In this document: one piece after another, positions 1 to 13,200 of the stretch | Position numbering within the stretch: position 1 is the stretch's first letter | Layout: each line of letters opens with the position of its first letter | Source of the DNA: Diabrotica undecimpunctata | Lineage: Eukaryota > Arthropoda > Insecta > Coleoptera > Chrysomelidae | Length of the DNA: 64,000 nt | Direction: 5' to 3' | Assembly: GCF_040954645.1 (NCBI RefSeq) | Contig: NC_092808.1 | Coordinates: 85,257,389-85,321,388 of the forward strand | The notes under the pieces: model-generated | Database searches by the model: none | What the model was told of the DNA's origin: nothing | Seen by the model: only the letters and a program-made list of their open reading frames with translations | Translations under genes and position numbers: made by a program

Positions 1-1168
1 ACTAAATTATATTAACAAAATTTTGTACCTTTCTTTCACTGAATGCCTAAATGAACTGTTTTCCACTATATATATTCTAATCACCACTGAATGTCTTCGT
101 ACTTCGGTTATCCTTGTTTTTGTGAAATTTCTTTTTCCAATTATCAGCTTCTACCAATTTAAGATATATTTTTCTTCACCAGCATTTATACACTACCAAG
201 CAAACCAGCAAACACCATTTATATTTATTCTTCTTTTCAATATACCAATATCCAATTATTATAAGTTGATTTATACTAATCTCCAATCATAATATAATTT
301 TAATTCCTTCCAATGTCCATCCAATATTCTTCTAATATACTTTTATAATCTTCAATAATTATTTGTGTATAATTATAAATGTGCATTAAATATAGGCATA
401 ATTTTTAATCTTCATTTAACTCACTATATTAAACAATTTGACTATTTGTAACTGATTCACTGACTCCAACTAACTTTCATATTTCTTACTAAACTTTTCT
501 GACTGACTTCTTGAAAATTCTGAACAATTTACTTCACTAACTAAATGTGTCTACTAACTTTCATAATGAACTGGCCTGACTTCTGACTAAAAAACTGCCG
601 ACTAAAAAACTGCCATCTTGAATCCAAATCACGGGTATTTATATCTTTTTGGATATTCTAGAATCATCTGGTAAGAGATCATGTTCCAATTTGTTCTATT
701 AAATACATGTCTGAATTTTCTGGAACAAACCATTTCGCAAACATGGCCATCTCCGGTGATCCAGAGAATTCCATTCTTTTCTATTAATAATTTTGTTGAC
801 ATTTAGGCTTTTCAGATCAGAATAAACATTTAAATCATTAAATATATATAAATTAAACATTTTAAACTAACATTATTATTATAACCCCACTTATATTCGT
901 ATTATGATTAATTTCTATCTGTCAATTTACTGTATAGTTGGTTGCCTATGCACATGGCTCACTTAAATATATTTACAACATTAAAATACAACTTTTTACA
1001 CTTATTATATGCTAATTTATTAAAAATGCCCTCACATAAATATATTTTTATTAAATTCTCTAGTATTTAACTTATTAAAATAACCAAATACTTGTTATAT
1101 CTAAAATTATCTGGTATATAACTTATAAATTATTTTCTTTAAACATTTTTATTTCTCCCATATCATAT
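1..1168. repeat. AT-rich interspersed repeat family A, copy 1 (cut by window start)
   Basis: This block is a diverged copy of 35551-36700. Long stretches match almost base for base, for example the start ACTAAATTATATTAAC, the CACGGGTATTTATATC stretch and the end CTTATAAATTATTTTCT. Both copies run into an AT dinucleotide array on the right after the shared word TATCAATATAT. No protein is apparent; the short open frames are AT-rich noise. The left edge is lost because the window begins inside the repeat. The class is unknown; a nonautonomous mobile element is likely because two dispersed copies share a right end. Confidence 0.8.

Positions 1169-1243
<75 letters not shown>
1169..1243. repeat. 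(AT)n microsatellite
   Basis: Uninterrupted alternating AT of about 75 bp directly abutting the right end of repeat family A. The second copy of that repeat also ends in an AT array. Confidence 0.97.
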
Positions 1244-1246
<3 letters not shown>

Positions 1247-1835
1247 ATATTTTATTAAGAGGGAGACAAACTCACTTTCACCAGTGAGATCAAAAACATC
1301 AAAATGAGACCAATAACGCTAAATCTATTTTTACGAAATCATACAGATATCCTCAGGTCCACAAAGAGGAAGTAAAATCTCAAGTGACTAAGATAGACAA
1401 TGACTATCCGTGCTCTCTACCAACACACCTAGAGAACGCCTTCGTCAGGAAATAGAAGAAGATCCTTCCTAGATGAAGACCCAGTATCCACCTAAGCGAC
1501 TCCATAGACGAAGAAGAGCAGATACAACTGAATACCAATAAACAGACAGTATAAAAGTTGCTGCCACGCACTATCTTTCATCTAAAAGGAGGAGCTGTTA
1601 TATGCATTGTACCAACCAAGGTTACTTATAACGACGATCCCAGGGTATTAGGTTTCAAGTTCCAACTATCCGTGCCAATAAGGATCCCTGCAAATACTGT
1701 ATCAGCCGAGTCAGCGAGACCCGACGTTTTTACACGTTTCTTTCACTTTCTCGTTCATTATAATATCTCGTTTATTATATATAAAATTGTGACGCGTTAC
1801 TTTGCTCTTTGTATTTTCTAAATAAAATTATTGCA
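1244..1835 (+). mobile_element. LTR retrotransposon fragment: polypurine tract and 3' LTR start
   Basis: A purine-rich run AAAAGGAGGAGC (1584-1595) is followed at once by TGTTATATGC at 1596. This is the usual layout of a polypurine tract next to the TG of a 3' LTR. The presumed LTR contains an AATAAA signal near 1821-1826 and could end at the CA near 1834-1835. The upstream part (1250-1583) would be the end of the internal region; it has no convincing coding frame. No second LTR is present, so length and superfamily are uncertain. Confidence 0.45.
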
Positions 1836-2420
1836 AGATGTATATATCTACTAAATATTTATTTTTATAGTGGCAAAATGGCAAAGATTTGAATAAATAT
1901 AATTTACTTGATGATCTATAGGAGTACATATAAGACAACCAAAGCTATATTAAACCTCCAAAAATCAATTATTGGCGTATATCGAAAGCTAACAGACAAA
2001 CCAAAGGAGTTAAAACTGACTTATGTAGAAATCTTGAGAAAATCCCTAAAACTTTTCATCCCTAAAATGTGCTTTGAATTTTACTTATTAGCTTTTTTCA
2101 CCACTTTCTATCTTGTCTAATGTTGTGGTCAACGGTTGACATAAAAACTCCTAATTTTCATTATTATAATAAATCATAATTATTTCGGAATAGGCTTCAA
2201 TATTGCTAGTCTTACTTAACTGGCAGCTATTGGGAATAGTCCGTTTTCTCTATTTTTATATACCTGTTACTGGAGAACTATTTGGAATAAGCCATCTTTC
2301 TGATTATTTTTTATAGTATGACCAAGATATTCTAATTATTTTAAAAAACTTTAGAAAGCGGTCAAACCTTTAGTCTGTAAAAATTTTATCTCTAAAAATG
2401 TTTATTTTGCCTTCTCTTAT
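1836..2420. other. No recognised feature
   Basis: AT-rich sequence with only short open frames, none resembling a known family. Confidence 0.5.
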
Positions 2421-2830
2421 GTTAAGGTATGTTAAACTATCGACCCTGTTAATTGGTTGTTGGCTAAATAAATGCTGTGCATTTAGTATTTCGCACTTAC
2501 TGATTACCATGTATTTTATTTTTTTTTATATTAAGATCCAATATACGTAGGAATTATTGCCTATATAATTTATAAATTGTCTGTAAAAACTACTTTGTCG
2601 TCACCATATCCAATGTTCTTTAAATGAATTTCGTTGACAAATCCTTCCTATTGTTCATACAGCGTTTGTGCGAAGATATGTTCGGAGTATATTATGTTAA
2701 ATAATACGGAAACAGTATGCACCCTTGTCTGAGCCCTTTGTGTATCGAGATAGCCTCTATCAACCGGTTATCCACTTAAATTTTGGCAGTTTAGAGGTAT
2801 GTAGTAGATAGTATAGATGATTCTTTGTCT
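2421..2830 (-). pseudogene. Non-LTR retrotransposon RT fragment
   Basis: On the minus strand the sequence reads KGLRQGCILFP (about 2715-2750), matching the RT motif G-hydrophobic-R-Q-G-C-hydrophobic-L-S-P of non-LTR elements. A degenerate LFN-x-YSEHIF stretch follows and then GYGDDKVVFTDN (about 2590-2630), the catalytic Y/F-x-DD box with YADD changed to YGDD. Stops and frameshifts break the frame throughout. Only the palm region remains, so the copy is a dead fragment. Confidence 0.7.
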
Positions 2831-4745
<1,915 letters not shown>

Positions 4746-4880
4746 TTTAATTAAGTTAAGTTTAATGTTTTGTGAATTTCGAAATTTAATGGATCAACTT
4801 CATGATTTTTTGCTAGTTTTATACAATGTTTTTTAGTTCTAATCTTTTTGTATTTACTGATAAAATAATTATAACTATAT

Positions 4881-4930
4881 TTTAGCATATCCTGAAGAAG
4901 CGGATAAACTTTGGCGAAAGCTTGATAAAA
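4881..4930 (+). ncRNA. Degenerate type I hammerhead-like motif, probable PLE 3' end
   Basis: The conserved core is present: CTGAAGA (4892-4898) fits CUGANGA and GAAA (4916-4919) follows. Stem I can form from TATC (4888-4891) with GATA (4924-4927), and TTT with AAA beyond a bulge. The palindromic AAGCTT at the stem III position fits the minimal, dimer-type stem III known for hammerheads of Penelope-like elements. Stem II is weak, with only GC:GC clear, so self-cleavage is doubtful. No PLE protein remains here. Confidence 0.45.
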
Positions 4931-5049
4931 GAACAAAGAGTTTTACTTATCCTGCGTTACTATTAATTAATTACTATTCTGCGTTTTATTTATATGTCTC
5001 GTTGGTCCATTGTGACAGTTCCTAAATATGTAATTTTGTAAACTATTTT

Positions 5050-5900
5050 AATTTAAACTCCATTTAATTGAAGCTCTGCATCTAGACGTGGGTTACGGTT
5101 AAAGACTAAAAATTTGGTTTTGTTTGAGTTGACTTTGTTTTCTGACATAAATATTTTATCGTCTGCATTCTAATTATATTAAATAATTCCTTGTTGATTT
5201 TTATTCCATGTCGCTGTCCCTCAAGTCCTTTTTTTAATAAATAGTCCGAGTAGATATTGAATAATGTTGGGGACAACAACCAACCTTGTCTGACTCTTCA
5301 TTTTAAGGAGATTTCTTCAGTGTAGCTATAACCAATTTTTACGATGGCGTTTTGATTCCAGTACAGATTCTTAATGACTTGGATGTCTTTATCATATTCT
5401 TATATTTTTTATGATCTACATTAATTTTACATGCTTTACTTGTATGGTATAAGGTATTTTATAGAATCCATTTTCGAAATTAACAAAGACATCATTTCCT
5501 ATTTATAAATATTTGTAATACGATATTTAGCACAAAAAGTGCCTCTCTAGTTCCCTTAGCACACAAAACCAAATTCGGTTTCTTCGAAAACTTCTTCGCG
5601 TTTAGACCTAATCCTATTATGAAGTATTATTAGCTAACACTTTAGAGTGTGGCTCATTAGGCTAATTAATCCCCATTTTGAGAAATTTCTGTAATTGTGT
5701 TTTTAGGTATTACGACAAAGATAGACTTAAGATAGTCTGTTTAAATCACTCTAGTGTTATATATTGTATTATAATGTTTTAATACTACTTTTATGTCACA
5801 TTCATCTTTTAGTTTCAGCAACTAAGCAGGTGTATTATCTGGACCACATGTTTTCCAAATTTTGGCATTTTTTATAGTGTTCTACTATATTTACCCAAGT
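5050..5900 (-). pseudogene. Non-LTR retrotransposon RT, frameshifted
   Basis: Read on the minus strand from about 5650 downwards, the sequence gives an RT fingers-like stretch with IILHNRIRSKREEVFEETEF. This resembles the segment before the first catalytic Asp in non-LTR RTs. After it come IKNLYWNQNAIVKIG and YTEEISLK, then a decayed Q-G-C-LSP box and NADDKIFMSENK (about 5150-5185), the equivalent of the YADD box. Many stops and frame changes are present. The following thumb and C-terminal part is absent. The neighbouring C-terminal fragment at 5938-6537 lies on the wrong side to be its continuation, so it is a separate copy. Confidence 0.7.
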
Positions 5901-5937
5901 ATTTAATCTTCTTCTTCTTTGGGTGCCGTGTCCGTAT

Positions 5938-6537
5938 TCAGACGTTGGCCGTCATCATGTTTACAATTTCCTGAAACCCTTCTCTGTCGGCTGCTGCGCG
6001 AAATATTTCTTCTACTGTGGAACCACACCATTGTCTAATATTACCCAGCCATGAAAGTTTCTTTCGACCAATCCATCTCTTTCCTTCCACTTTTCTTTGT
6101 ATTATAAGGCGAAGTAGATGGTATTTAGGTCCTCTAATTATAAGGCCGAAGTATTCTGTTTTTCTCCTCTTTATGGTGTTTATGAGCAGACGTTCTGAAT
6201 TGATCATTTGAAGAACATCTTCATTGGAAGTGTGCGAAACCCACGATATCTTTAGGATTCGTCTATAGCACCACAATTCGAATGCTTCTAACTTGTTTAG
6301 CATTGTGGTTTTTAACGCCCATGTCTCACAACCATACAATAGGATGGACCACACATAACATTTCAGGACCTTCTTACGAATATTCATCGACAGGTTTCTG
6401 TTGTATAAAACTGGTTTCCAGGTCATAAAAGCCTTACGTGATATTTCGATCCTGGTTATCTCTTCATCAGAGTCACAATTTACATTTAACCAGCTGCCAA
6501 GGTATTTGAAATGATTAAAGTATTTAATACAACTCAC
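5938..6537 (-). pseudogene. Non-LTR retrotransposon RT C-terminal fragment (199 codons open)
   Basis: The open frame begins in the post-YADD region at YLGSWLN. It continues with the typical thumb and C-terminal signatures KCYVWSILLYGCETWALK, FELWCYRRILKISW and TEYFGLIIRG, and ends in MMTANV just before the element's end. In intact relatives the protein is several times longer, so this is a 5'-truncated copy. The 3' flank on the minus strand shows an AAGAAGAAG tail (about 5908-5917), shared with the copies at 12042 and 46735, so the three belong to one tailed family. RTE-like or related clade; exact clade unresolved. Confidence 0.8.
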
Positions 6538-6540
6538 CTA

Positions 6541-8054
6541 TTTCACAATGTGGATGAAAATGGAATTTAAATATAAAAAAGTAAAATTTTAAAGAAAATT
6601 CTATTGTTTCTCATCCATATTTATTTCTCTAAGAATCTCCAGACAGATTCATTGTGAAACAAATAATAGAGAGAAACATGCAACTTAAACACAAATGAAA
6701 AATCAAGGGTGTATAAGTTTGCAAATATTTAAAAGTTTTCTTTAAAAGGAACGGAAATAGTAGTAAAAACAAATTCATGGCAATAATAAGCATTTTGATC
6801 TGAGGCTATGGCTTTGTGCTCACCAGTGTCACACGTAGGACAGGCTAGGTTGAAAAGTTCTTATACACAACATGGCTCATCCCAATGGCTACTAGGAGGT
6901 GTCCTCTAAGTATTGTGGACCATAGAATAGGTGTGAATAAGTAGACAATGTACAAATCAGCAAATCACTATACAGCTGAACCGTAGCTGACTCATCAAAC
7001 AGTGAAGTTTTTACTGCAACTAATGTGCTCCTTAATCCTGAGGTGTAACATTATCAAGCTCATAGGATGCCCGTCATGAGAGAAAAAGTGTAAAATAAGA
7101 GATTCCCAGAGAGCTGGTGAACTCTGGGGAATTAGCCCTGGCACTGTATGGACACACTTTTGTGACTAATAGCATTACATAGAAATAAAGTGGACACAGG
7201 AAAAAAAGGAATAGTCCTAAAGGGGACTCAGAAATAAGTCTCTGTTTCTGTCTCTGACTCTACCCCAAATATATTCCAATAACATCAATATCCAATTCCA
7301 TATAATTACAATCTTACATAGGAACCTTAGTAGCGGTAGATATTGCTTGAAAATATACCATAGATGTACATGTATAAAAGAGTCCTGGGCTCATAAAAGT
7401 TTTATCGTGTGATACGAACCTTGAACTCTTTTTAAACTAAATAAATTAAGTTTAAAGCTTTATATGCTACGGTTTAGATAAACAAACTATTGACCACGAG
7501 ATTAACAGTTTAAGAAAAAGATTGTAAAGATCGATTTAGAAACGAACGAATTCATACCTTAATGAAACTCGACAGGACTTCACAAAAAGTCAAGGGACAG
7601 GAAAATGGCGGTCGACTTGGGTTGGACATGTAAAAAGTGTGACAAAACACTCCACGAAATTTCAATAATTTAATTCCAAATACAGCTAAATAATATGATA
7701 ATTTCTCTTTCTCGTGTAAATATACGAGATTTTTATTTTACACGAATCACAAAGTTTTTTCAGGCTCAGCAGTATTATAAACAATAGTTATGTTACAGTA
7801 GTTAAAAAATATCGAAACCATGTATTTTAAAGAGAACACAGGTTGATATTTTATTCATTTTTTATTAATGAGATATATGTGGGTACCCTTGTATTTTGCA
7901 AAACTTAATTATTACACGATAGCAAACTAAACAATGAATTGACATAACCTTCTTTGCTTAATATTTATATTTTGTACTCATGGACGAATTATAGTAGGTA
8001 CATTATGTAGAATATTAAGATCTGCTTTAAGATTATATTTTTTTAATATTTTAT
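6541..8054. other. Unclassified sequence, 1.5 kb
   Basis: No gene recognised. The part 6780-7270 is less AT-rich and looks like transposon or UTR-like sequence, but no coding or terminal-repeat signal could be fixed. Confidence 0.4.
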
Positions 8055-8232
<178 letters not shown>

Positions 8233-8417
8233 CTATAATTGATCAAAAATAAAATAAATTTTTGTATGCAAAATACCATAAGATCATAAATATGCAAGAG
8301 CCTGTATAGGTTAATGATTTATAATTAAGAAGTATTTTCGGAGAACAGAGAACTTCAATAGTGAATAGTTTCTATGAGCAATTTGTATTGATAAAACATT
8401 TCGGGGTTATTTAGAAA

Positions 8418-8684
8418 ATATTGTTACGAACATGCATTTTGCGTGGCCCGTGTAACGGCTGCATCTCGCAAACGACTAGAACTTTCCACCGATATCGAGT
8501 GCGAGAGAGAACAACACGTCACGTAGGCGAATTAGAGGCAGGAATGTTCTAGAACATAGTAACTTTGGTATATATATGTAACGAGTTGAGGTTAGTGGAT
8601 AAGATAGTACAGAACTGTAAAGTTATAAATAAATATGTTTATATAAATTCGAACCGCTCGTTTTATTTAATCTCGCTACAATAT
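8418..8684 (+). mobile_element. Solo LTR (259 bp) with 4-bp target duplication
   Basis: The segment 8422-8680 begins TGTTACGAACATGC and ends CTCGCTACA, giving the TG...CA ends of an LTR. It is bracketed by ATAT at 8418-8421 and ATAT at 8681-8684. Inside are a TATATAA-like stretch and an ATAAATAAATATG poly(A)-signal region near the 3' end. No internal region lies next to it. The short LTR and 4-bp duplication suit a Ty3/gypsy-type element. It probably arose by LTR-LTR recombination. Confidence 0.85.
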
Positions 8685-9990
8685 TAAATATTGTTTAAAA
8701 TCTTACAAATAATTATACATGGTTTTGTATCAGATAAATATTTCAAATTAATGTTTGATAGATAATGGTTTGTATATTATTTTTCTTCGAAGATAATGCA
8801 TTGAATTAGACGTTATCTTTTAGAAATACTGATTTGCCTGTAGACACAAAAGAAAGGTTAATCGGTATTATCTTTTGTTAATTTAGGGAAAAACCTAAGT
8901 GAGTAAAACACGCTTGATTTCTTAAAATTTAAAAATAGAAAATTTTGAATATAGGTAGAAAGAATGAATGTGTATGATTGGCTAGAAAGAACGAGGGTAG
9001 GAGATTAGGACAGTCAATTGGAAAATTGAACCAGAAGATTTCAAGATTTGTGTTTTTTTACCATCCAGAACGAGAAGTCCAGTTTAAGAACAGTGTGTGA
9101 AAAATAAATATAAGTTGTTGTTTGTGAGTTAAGTTGGTGATAGCAGAATAGTTGAAGGCGAATCGAGACCAGGTCGAGAATCCCAAACTCTTTATGTCCA
9201 AAGAGACTCCTAACTCTGTAAGTAAAGAAAGAAAATTTATATAAAGTTTATACGAGATAACCAGTCGAGGCGGGAAAACTATTTGGCTGAAAGAGTGCCA
9301 TTATTATTATTTTGAAATAAAGGAAGAGTCGGAGGTTTAATTTTGGAGAGAATCTGAACGAGTGCTGATTTGTGTAACAGTTTTGAAAGGAGGAAGCAGA
9401 GCCACACGTGTTTGGAGAATTGGACAGTTTTGCTTGAATACAATCCGGAGACTAAACTAGTGTCCGTTGGGAAACATCACATAGAGTAAATCAAAAAGGT
9501 CAGTCAAATTATTTGTGAAATAAGCGTTGTATTTGTACCATATATGTTTTTTTTAGACACATATCATAAATTAGTTGATTAAAAATAATTGAACTAACAA
9601 ATCAGATAATTGGCACAGAATAAAATTTTGTTTGTTTTTTAAGAAAGTTAATTAGAACAATTTTTACAGTAAATTAAATAACTTGGTTTAAAAGGGAGAT
9701 GACAAAATTAGGTTTTCTTTTGTTCTGAGGAATAGATAATAAATTGTACACGATCTTAATTTTTATATTTCCATATGGTATTAAAATGAATGGTGTTTGT
9801 TTAAAAAAAGGTCATAAATTGTGTATATCATGTTTATTCTCCTTGTCTACCCTAAAGAAAGCCAGCATCCAGAAAATACTAGAAGCCACGAATTGAAGAT
9901 AAAATATTTTTGTTTGTAGTAAAGAACCCTGAGAAATTCAATCTAATTTAATTTATTTTAATTCAATTAAATTTAACTTAGAAGTTAAAT
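8685..9990. other. Unclassified, with a purine-rich leader-like stretch
   Basis: No gene is recognised. The part 8940-9500 is purine-rich and G-rich on the plus strand, with composition much like the LTR and leader of the element at 57377. It may be a remnant of a related LTR or 5' leader, but I found no paired LTR. Confidence 0.35.
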
Positions 9991-9995
9991 CTTAT

Positions 9996-11089
9996 ATATG
10001 AACCAAAGAAGAAGACAAAAACGAGTTTTAAGAGAAATTTGAAAAGATATACGAAACTATACCCAAGAATGACATATTAATTTTATTAGTCGATTTCAAC
10101 GCAATGATAGGAAAGGAAGACATAAATAAAGACGTAGCTGGAAAGGACACTCTCTCCACCGAATTAAGAACACTAACCTATCCTCAGCATCAGAAACATT
10201 CATAATGAGCACACACTTCAAACACAAAAAAGAGCATAAGTTGAAACGAAATCTAAAGAAAGATTATTCTAAAGGGTGAAAGCAAATTTAAAAGTCTCAA
10301 ACCTTAACAATATAAAAGAATGGTGGAAAGAAATAAAAAGTCACATGTCGATAGCAGCAGAAAAATAATAAGATATATAGAAATAAAAAGGAAAAAAGAA
10401 TGTTAAGACGAAGACTGCGAAACAGCAATCAGTGAAAAAACCTAGTACGAAAGAAATGGCTGAAGACAGGTACAGCAGAAGACTTGGAAGCGTATAGGAG
10501 AAGAAAGAAAAGACAAGAGATGAACTGATGAACTTATAGAAGAGTTGGAAGTAAATAGCAAGAATAATGTAAAGCTAAATGACTATATAAAATCCCAAAA
10601 CAAAAAAAAAAACCAACAGTTAACATTGATGTCAAAATATGGGAGAAACATTACGAAGAGTTACATAAGGCTAAAGAAAACACTCACGAAAGCACTCATG
10701 AATGGAACATACCTTAATGATAAAAACGAAATTGAAAATCCGTCATATAAGGATGTTTTACATGTAATAAGAAATCTAAAACAGAAGAACGCAGCAGGCC
10801 CAAACGAAATCTCAAACGAGCTAATAAATAGGGCGGAGAAGAACTGGCTCGAAAATTATACGACCTAATAATAAGGATTTTTGAAGAGAAAATAATGCCC
10901 GAAGAACAGAAAACAGGATGGATATTTCCTATTTTAAGCAAAGGGGACACCACAAAATGTAACAACTATAGAGGTATACCATTGTTAAACAGCTGTTACA
11001 AAATATTGACATCATTAATCAGACAAAGACTGTTAAAATACATTGAAACTAAAATAGAAGAAAAAAAAATTATTAAAAATTCTTTATAA
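9996..11089 (+). pseudogene. Non-LTR retrotransposon, endonuclease end and RT N-terminal part
   Basis: Around 10070-10110 the sequence reads VDFNAMIGKE, the DFNA-x-IG box of an apurinic-type (EEP) endonuclease. After a decayed linker, 10545-10868 is open and contains KNAAGPNEISNELI, matching the K-x-A-x-G-x-D/N-x-I motif of RT fingers. A frameshift leads to 10895-11089 with GWIFPILSKGD and NNYRGIPLLNSCYKILTSLI, the conserved RT segment before the catalytic palm. The copy ends abruptly at about 11090 against the PLE remnant. Fully inactive. Confidence 0.8.
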
Positions 11090-11119
11090 AAGGTATATAA
11101 TTTAAAAAACCCAATCGGG

Positions 11120-11176
11120 CTATATCACAAACGTTTTCGGAATCCATATTCCATCATTGGTGCACTAGGTATATAC
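11120..11176 (-). ncRNA. Degenerate hammerhead-like motif at PLE 3' end
   Basis: On the minus strand CCAATGA is followed by T, then GGAAT-ATGG-ATTCC, a perfect 5-bp stem II with a four-base loop, and then GAAA. Two core positions differ from CUGANGA. Partial stem I pairing can be drawn with the TATA-rich flanks. Placement at the 3' end of a PLE remnant supports the reading. Confidence 0.5.
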
Positions 11177-12029
11177 ATGTATTGAGCCACTAAATATGTG
11201 GGTAAAAAACCGTTAAAAGTTTTTTTTTAAAATTTAGTTTACATTATATGGTGGTAAATATTATGATGTTAAATTTACCAGTGGATTTGGTAACATGGCG
11301 ACGTATGACTCCATGTGAAGTTGCTGGTCCTGAGACGATGTGTCTACGAGGACTTGATGAAAGCAACTGAACAGTTGGTGCAAAGAACAAAGCTGTTTTA
11401 ACTCTGTGCATTTCCTTGTTATTATGGTCCTCATTTGTCAATTTTTCGGATCTCTTGATGAAAGTTTTAATTACCGAATTTAATTGTTATGGATGATGGT
11501 GTGAATCAGCGTGTAAATATCAGCGGATTGGTTTCCTGTATAATATGTATCATATGTTTCCGTCTTTCTTTTTTATAACCAACACATCTAAGAATCGATG
11601 TTTTTAGTTATTCTCCCATTCCATGGTAAACTGTATTTTGGGTGGATATTCTTAACATCTTGCAGAAATGAGTTTAGTTTTATTTCTCTATATATCCAAA
11701 TAATAAATAAGTCGTCTGCATACCTAAGCCACACTTCAGGTTTATGCTTTGCTGTTTGTTTTGATTTTTTTTTTATATCCTATATAAAAGATTTGCTATT
11801 ACGGGTGCCAGTGGTACTAGTGGAACCGGTCGGTGCTCCTTCAACTTGTTTAAATCTTTGGTTTTTATAGATAAAATACGTATTATTCAAAGAATGTCTC
11901 ATCAGGTTTAGTATATTCTGCGGTATTGGATATTTTTTGCGTATAATTTTTAATTTCTAATGACTCTTTTACTGGAACATCGGTGAATAATGAGACTACA
12001 TTAACGCTAACAAGTCTGCAGACTCGAGA

Positions 12030-12041
12030 GTCTCATTATAC
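12030..12041 (+). repeat. Target-site duplication, left (12 bp)
   Basis: GTCTCATTATAC here is identical to 13071-13082 and brackets the non-LTR insertion. Confidence 0.85.
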
Positions 12042-13070
12042 TTCTTCTTCATGTGCCTTGTCCGTTCCGAACGTTGGCAATCAACATGGCTATTCTGACT
12101 TTGTTTACGGCAGATCTGAATAGTTCAGCAGATGATAATTCGAACCATTGCCGCAAGTTTTGGAGCCACGAGTGTCTTCTCCTCCCTGGACCCCTTCTGC
12201 TGTCTATTTTCCCTTGAACGATCAGTTGTAGTACTCTATATTTATTATGTCTCATAACGTGACCCAAGTATTCCAACTTTCTTTTCTTTATACTTATTCC
12301 TACCTCTCTCTCTTTACCTATCCGGCGTAGTACCTCTTCGTTGGTCACGTGCTCAGTCCAGGATATACGTAATATACGTCGGTAAGCCCACATTTCGAAA
12401 GCCTCTACTTTTTTCATCAATGTTGCGGTCATTGTCCACGCCTCCATTCCATATAACAAAACCGGGAATACATAACATTTCAGAAGTCGAATTTTGAGAG
12501 GTAGGGTGAGGCTTTTAGAGGTGAAAATTTGCTTCATGCTAGTGAACGATGCTCTTGCCTTTTCTACTCTTATACGTATTTCCTTCGCTTGATCCCAATT
12601 TGAGTTAACTGTTCTTCCCAAGTAGATGTACGAATCCACGTGTTCAATTCTTTCATTGTCTAATATCAGTTGCTGTGGTGGTTGTTGGGTTTTGCTTACT
12701 AACATCCATTTGGTTTTTGTGATATTTAGTCTGAGTCCGTATTGTGCACTTGTTTTTTGTATCTTACTCATTAGGCAACTCAGTTCCTCCATGCTACTTG
12801 CTAGAATCACAGTGTCATCAGCATACCTTATGTTATTAATTATTTCTCCATTTATCTTTATGCCTTCTGTGCTTTCCTCCAGCGCTGTGTTAAATACTTC
12901 TTCTGAGTATATATTAAAGACAATAGGAGACAAGATACAGCCCTGTCGTACCCCTTTCTTGATCTCAATTTTATTGGTCAATGTAGATCCTACTTTCACT
13001 TTAGCTGTTTGGCCCCAATAGAGACTCGCTATTGTTCCAATGTCTCTGTAGTCTCATTATCTTATTATAC
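12042..13070 (-). mobile_element. 5'-truncated non-LTR retrotransposon with GAA-type tail
   Basis: The insertion sits between 12-bp duplications. Its minus-strand 3' end carries AAGAAGAAG (12042-12050), the same tail type as the copies at 5938 and 46735. Its 5' end is truncated within the RT palm. Next to the 5' junction is a second partial copy of the target word (about 13051-13070), a filler often seen at 5' junctions of target-primed insertions. It interrupts the PLE remnant and so is younger than it. Confidence 0.85.
12049..12999 (-). CDS. Reverse transcriptase C-terminal half of non-LTR element (316 aa, N-terminally truncated)
   Basis: RNA-directed DNA polymerase of a non-LTR element, used for target-primed reverse transcription. 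From the N-terminus there is GVRQGCILSPIVFNIY (residues 15-30) and NIRYADDTVILASS (about 55-68) with both catalytic Asp of the palm. LNITKTKWM follows, then YLGRTVNSNWDQ, and the C-terminal signatures RLLKCYVFPVLLYGMEAW and MWAYRRILRISW. It ends with MLIANVRNGQGT. The first Met is internal to the original protein: the endonuclease, fingers and first catalytic Asp are missing, so it cannot be functional although the remaining frame is undamaged. The intact frame suggests a fairly recent insertion. RTE-like or related clade; clade assignment uncertain. Confidence 0.85.
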   Translation of the reverse strand: MKVGSTLTNKIEIKKGVRQGCILSPIVFNIYSEEVFNTALEESTEGIKINGEIINNIRYADDTVILASSMEELSCLMSKIQKTSAQYGLRLNITKTKWMLVSKTQQPPQQLILDNERIEHVDSYIYLGRTVNSNWDQAKEIRIRVEKARASFTSMKQIFTSKSLTLPLKIRLLKCYVFPVLLYGMEAWTMTATLMKKVEAFEMWAYRRILRISWTEHVTNEEVLRRIGKEREVGISIKKRKLEYLGHVMRHNKYRVLQLIVQGKIDSRRGPGRRRHSWLQNLRQWFELSSAELFRSAVNKVRIAMLIANVRNGQGT

Positions 13071-13082
13071 GTCTCATTATAC
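13071..13082 (+). repeat. Target-site duplication, right (12 bp)
   Basis: GTCTCATTATAC, the partner of 12030-12041. Confidence 0.85.
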
Positions 13083-13200
13083 GCTGAATAAAATTGCTTG
13101 ATTTGCGTATGGCTGTAGCTGGTCAGCTAGAAATGTTGTCAGTGACTGTAACGGTGATCCGATAGAGTTGACTATTGATCGTAACGGAAACCCTGCTTAT
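13083..13200 (-). pseudogene. Penelope-like element RT, part 1
   Basis: On the minus strand this reads GFPLRSIVNSIGSPLQSL followed by ADQLQPYANQ. It matches the PLE block P-L-R-P-I-V-S-x-I-x-S-P-T that precedes the LVSLFT region. That region lies on the other side of the non-LTR insertion, so the order and strand are as expected for one split PLE. Confidence 0.75.

Larger units (their letters stand above)
11100..12041 (-). pseudogene. Penelope-like element RT, part 2 and 3' tail
   Basis: On the minus strand the segment starts with VVSLFTDVPVKESLEIK (about 11955-12003), the PLE RT block with the catalytic Asp region. It continues with EGAPTGS, then WLRYADDLFIIW (about 11700-11735), the PLE equivalent of the Y-x-DD box, and with PLE thumb-like residues at 11244-11441 (KRSEKLTNEDHNNKEMHRVK). 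Several stops and frame changes are present. A GIY-YIG endonuclease is not visible, so either it is deleted or this is an internally shortened copy. It belongs with 13071-13200; the two were separated by the insertion at 12042-13070. Confidence 0.8.
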
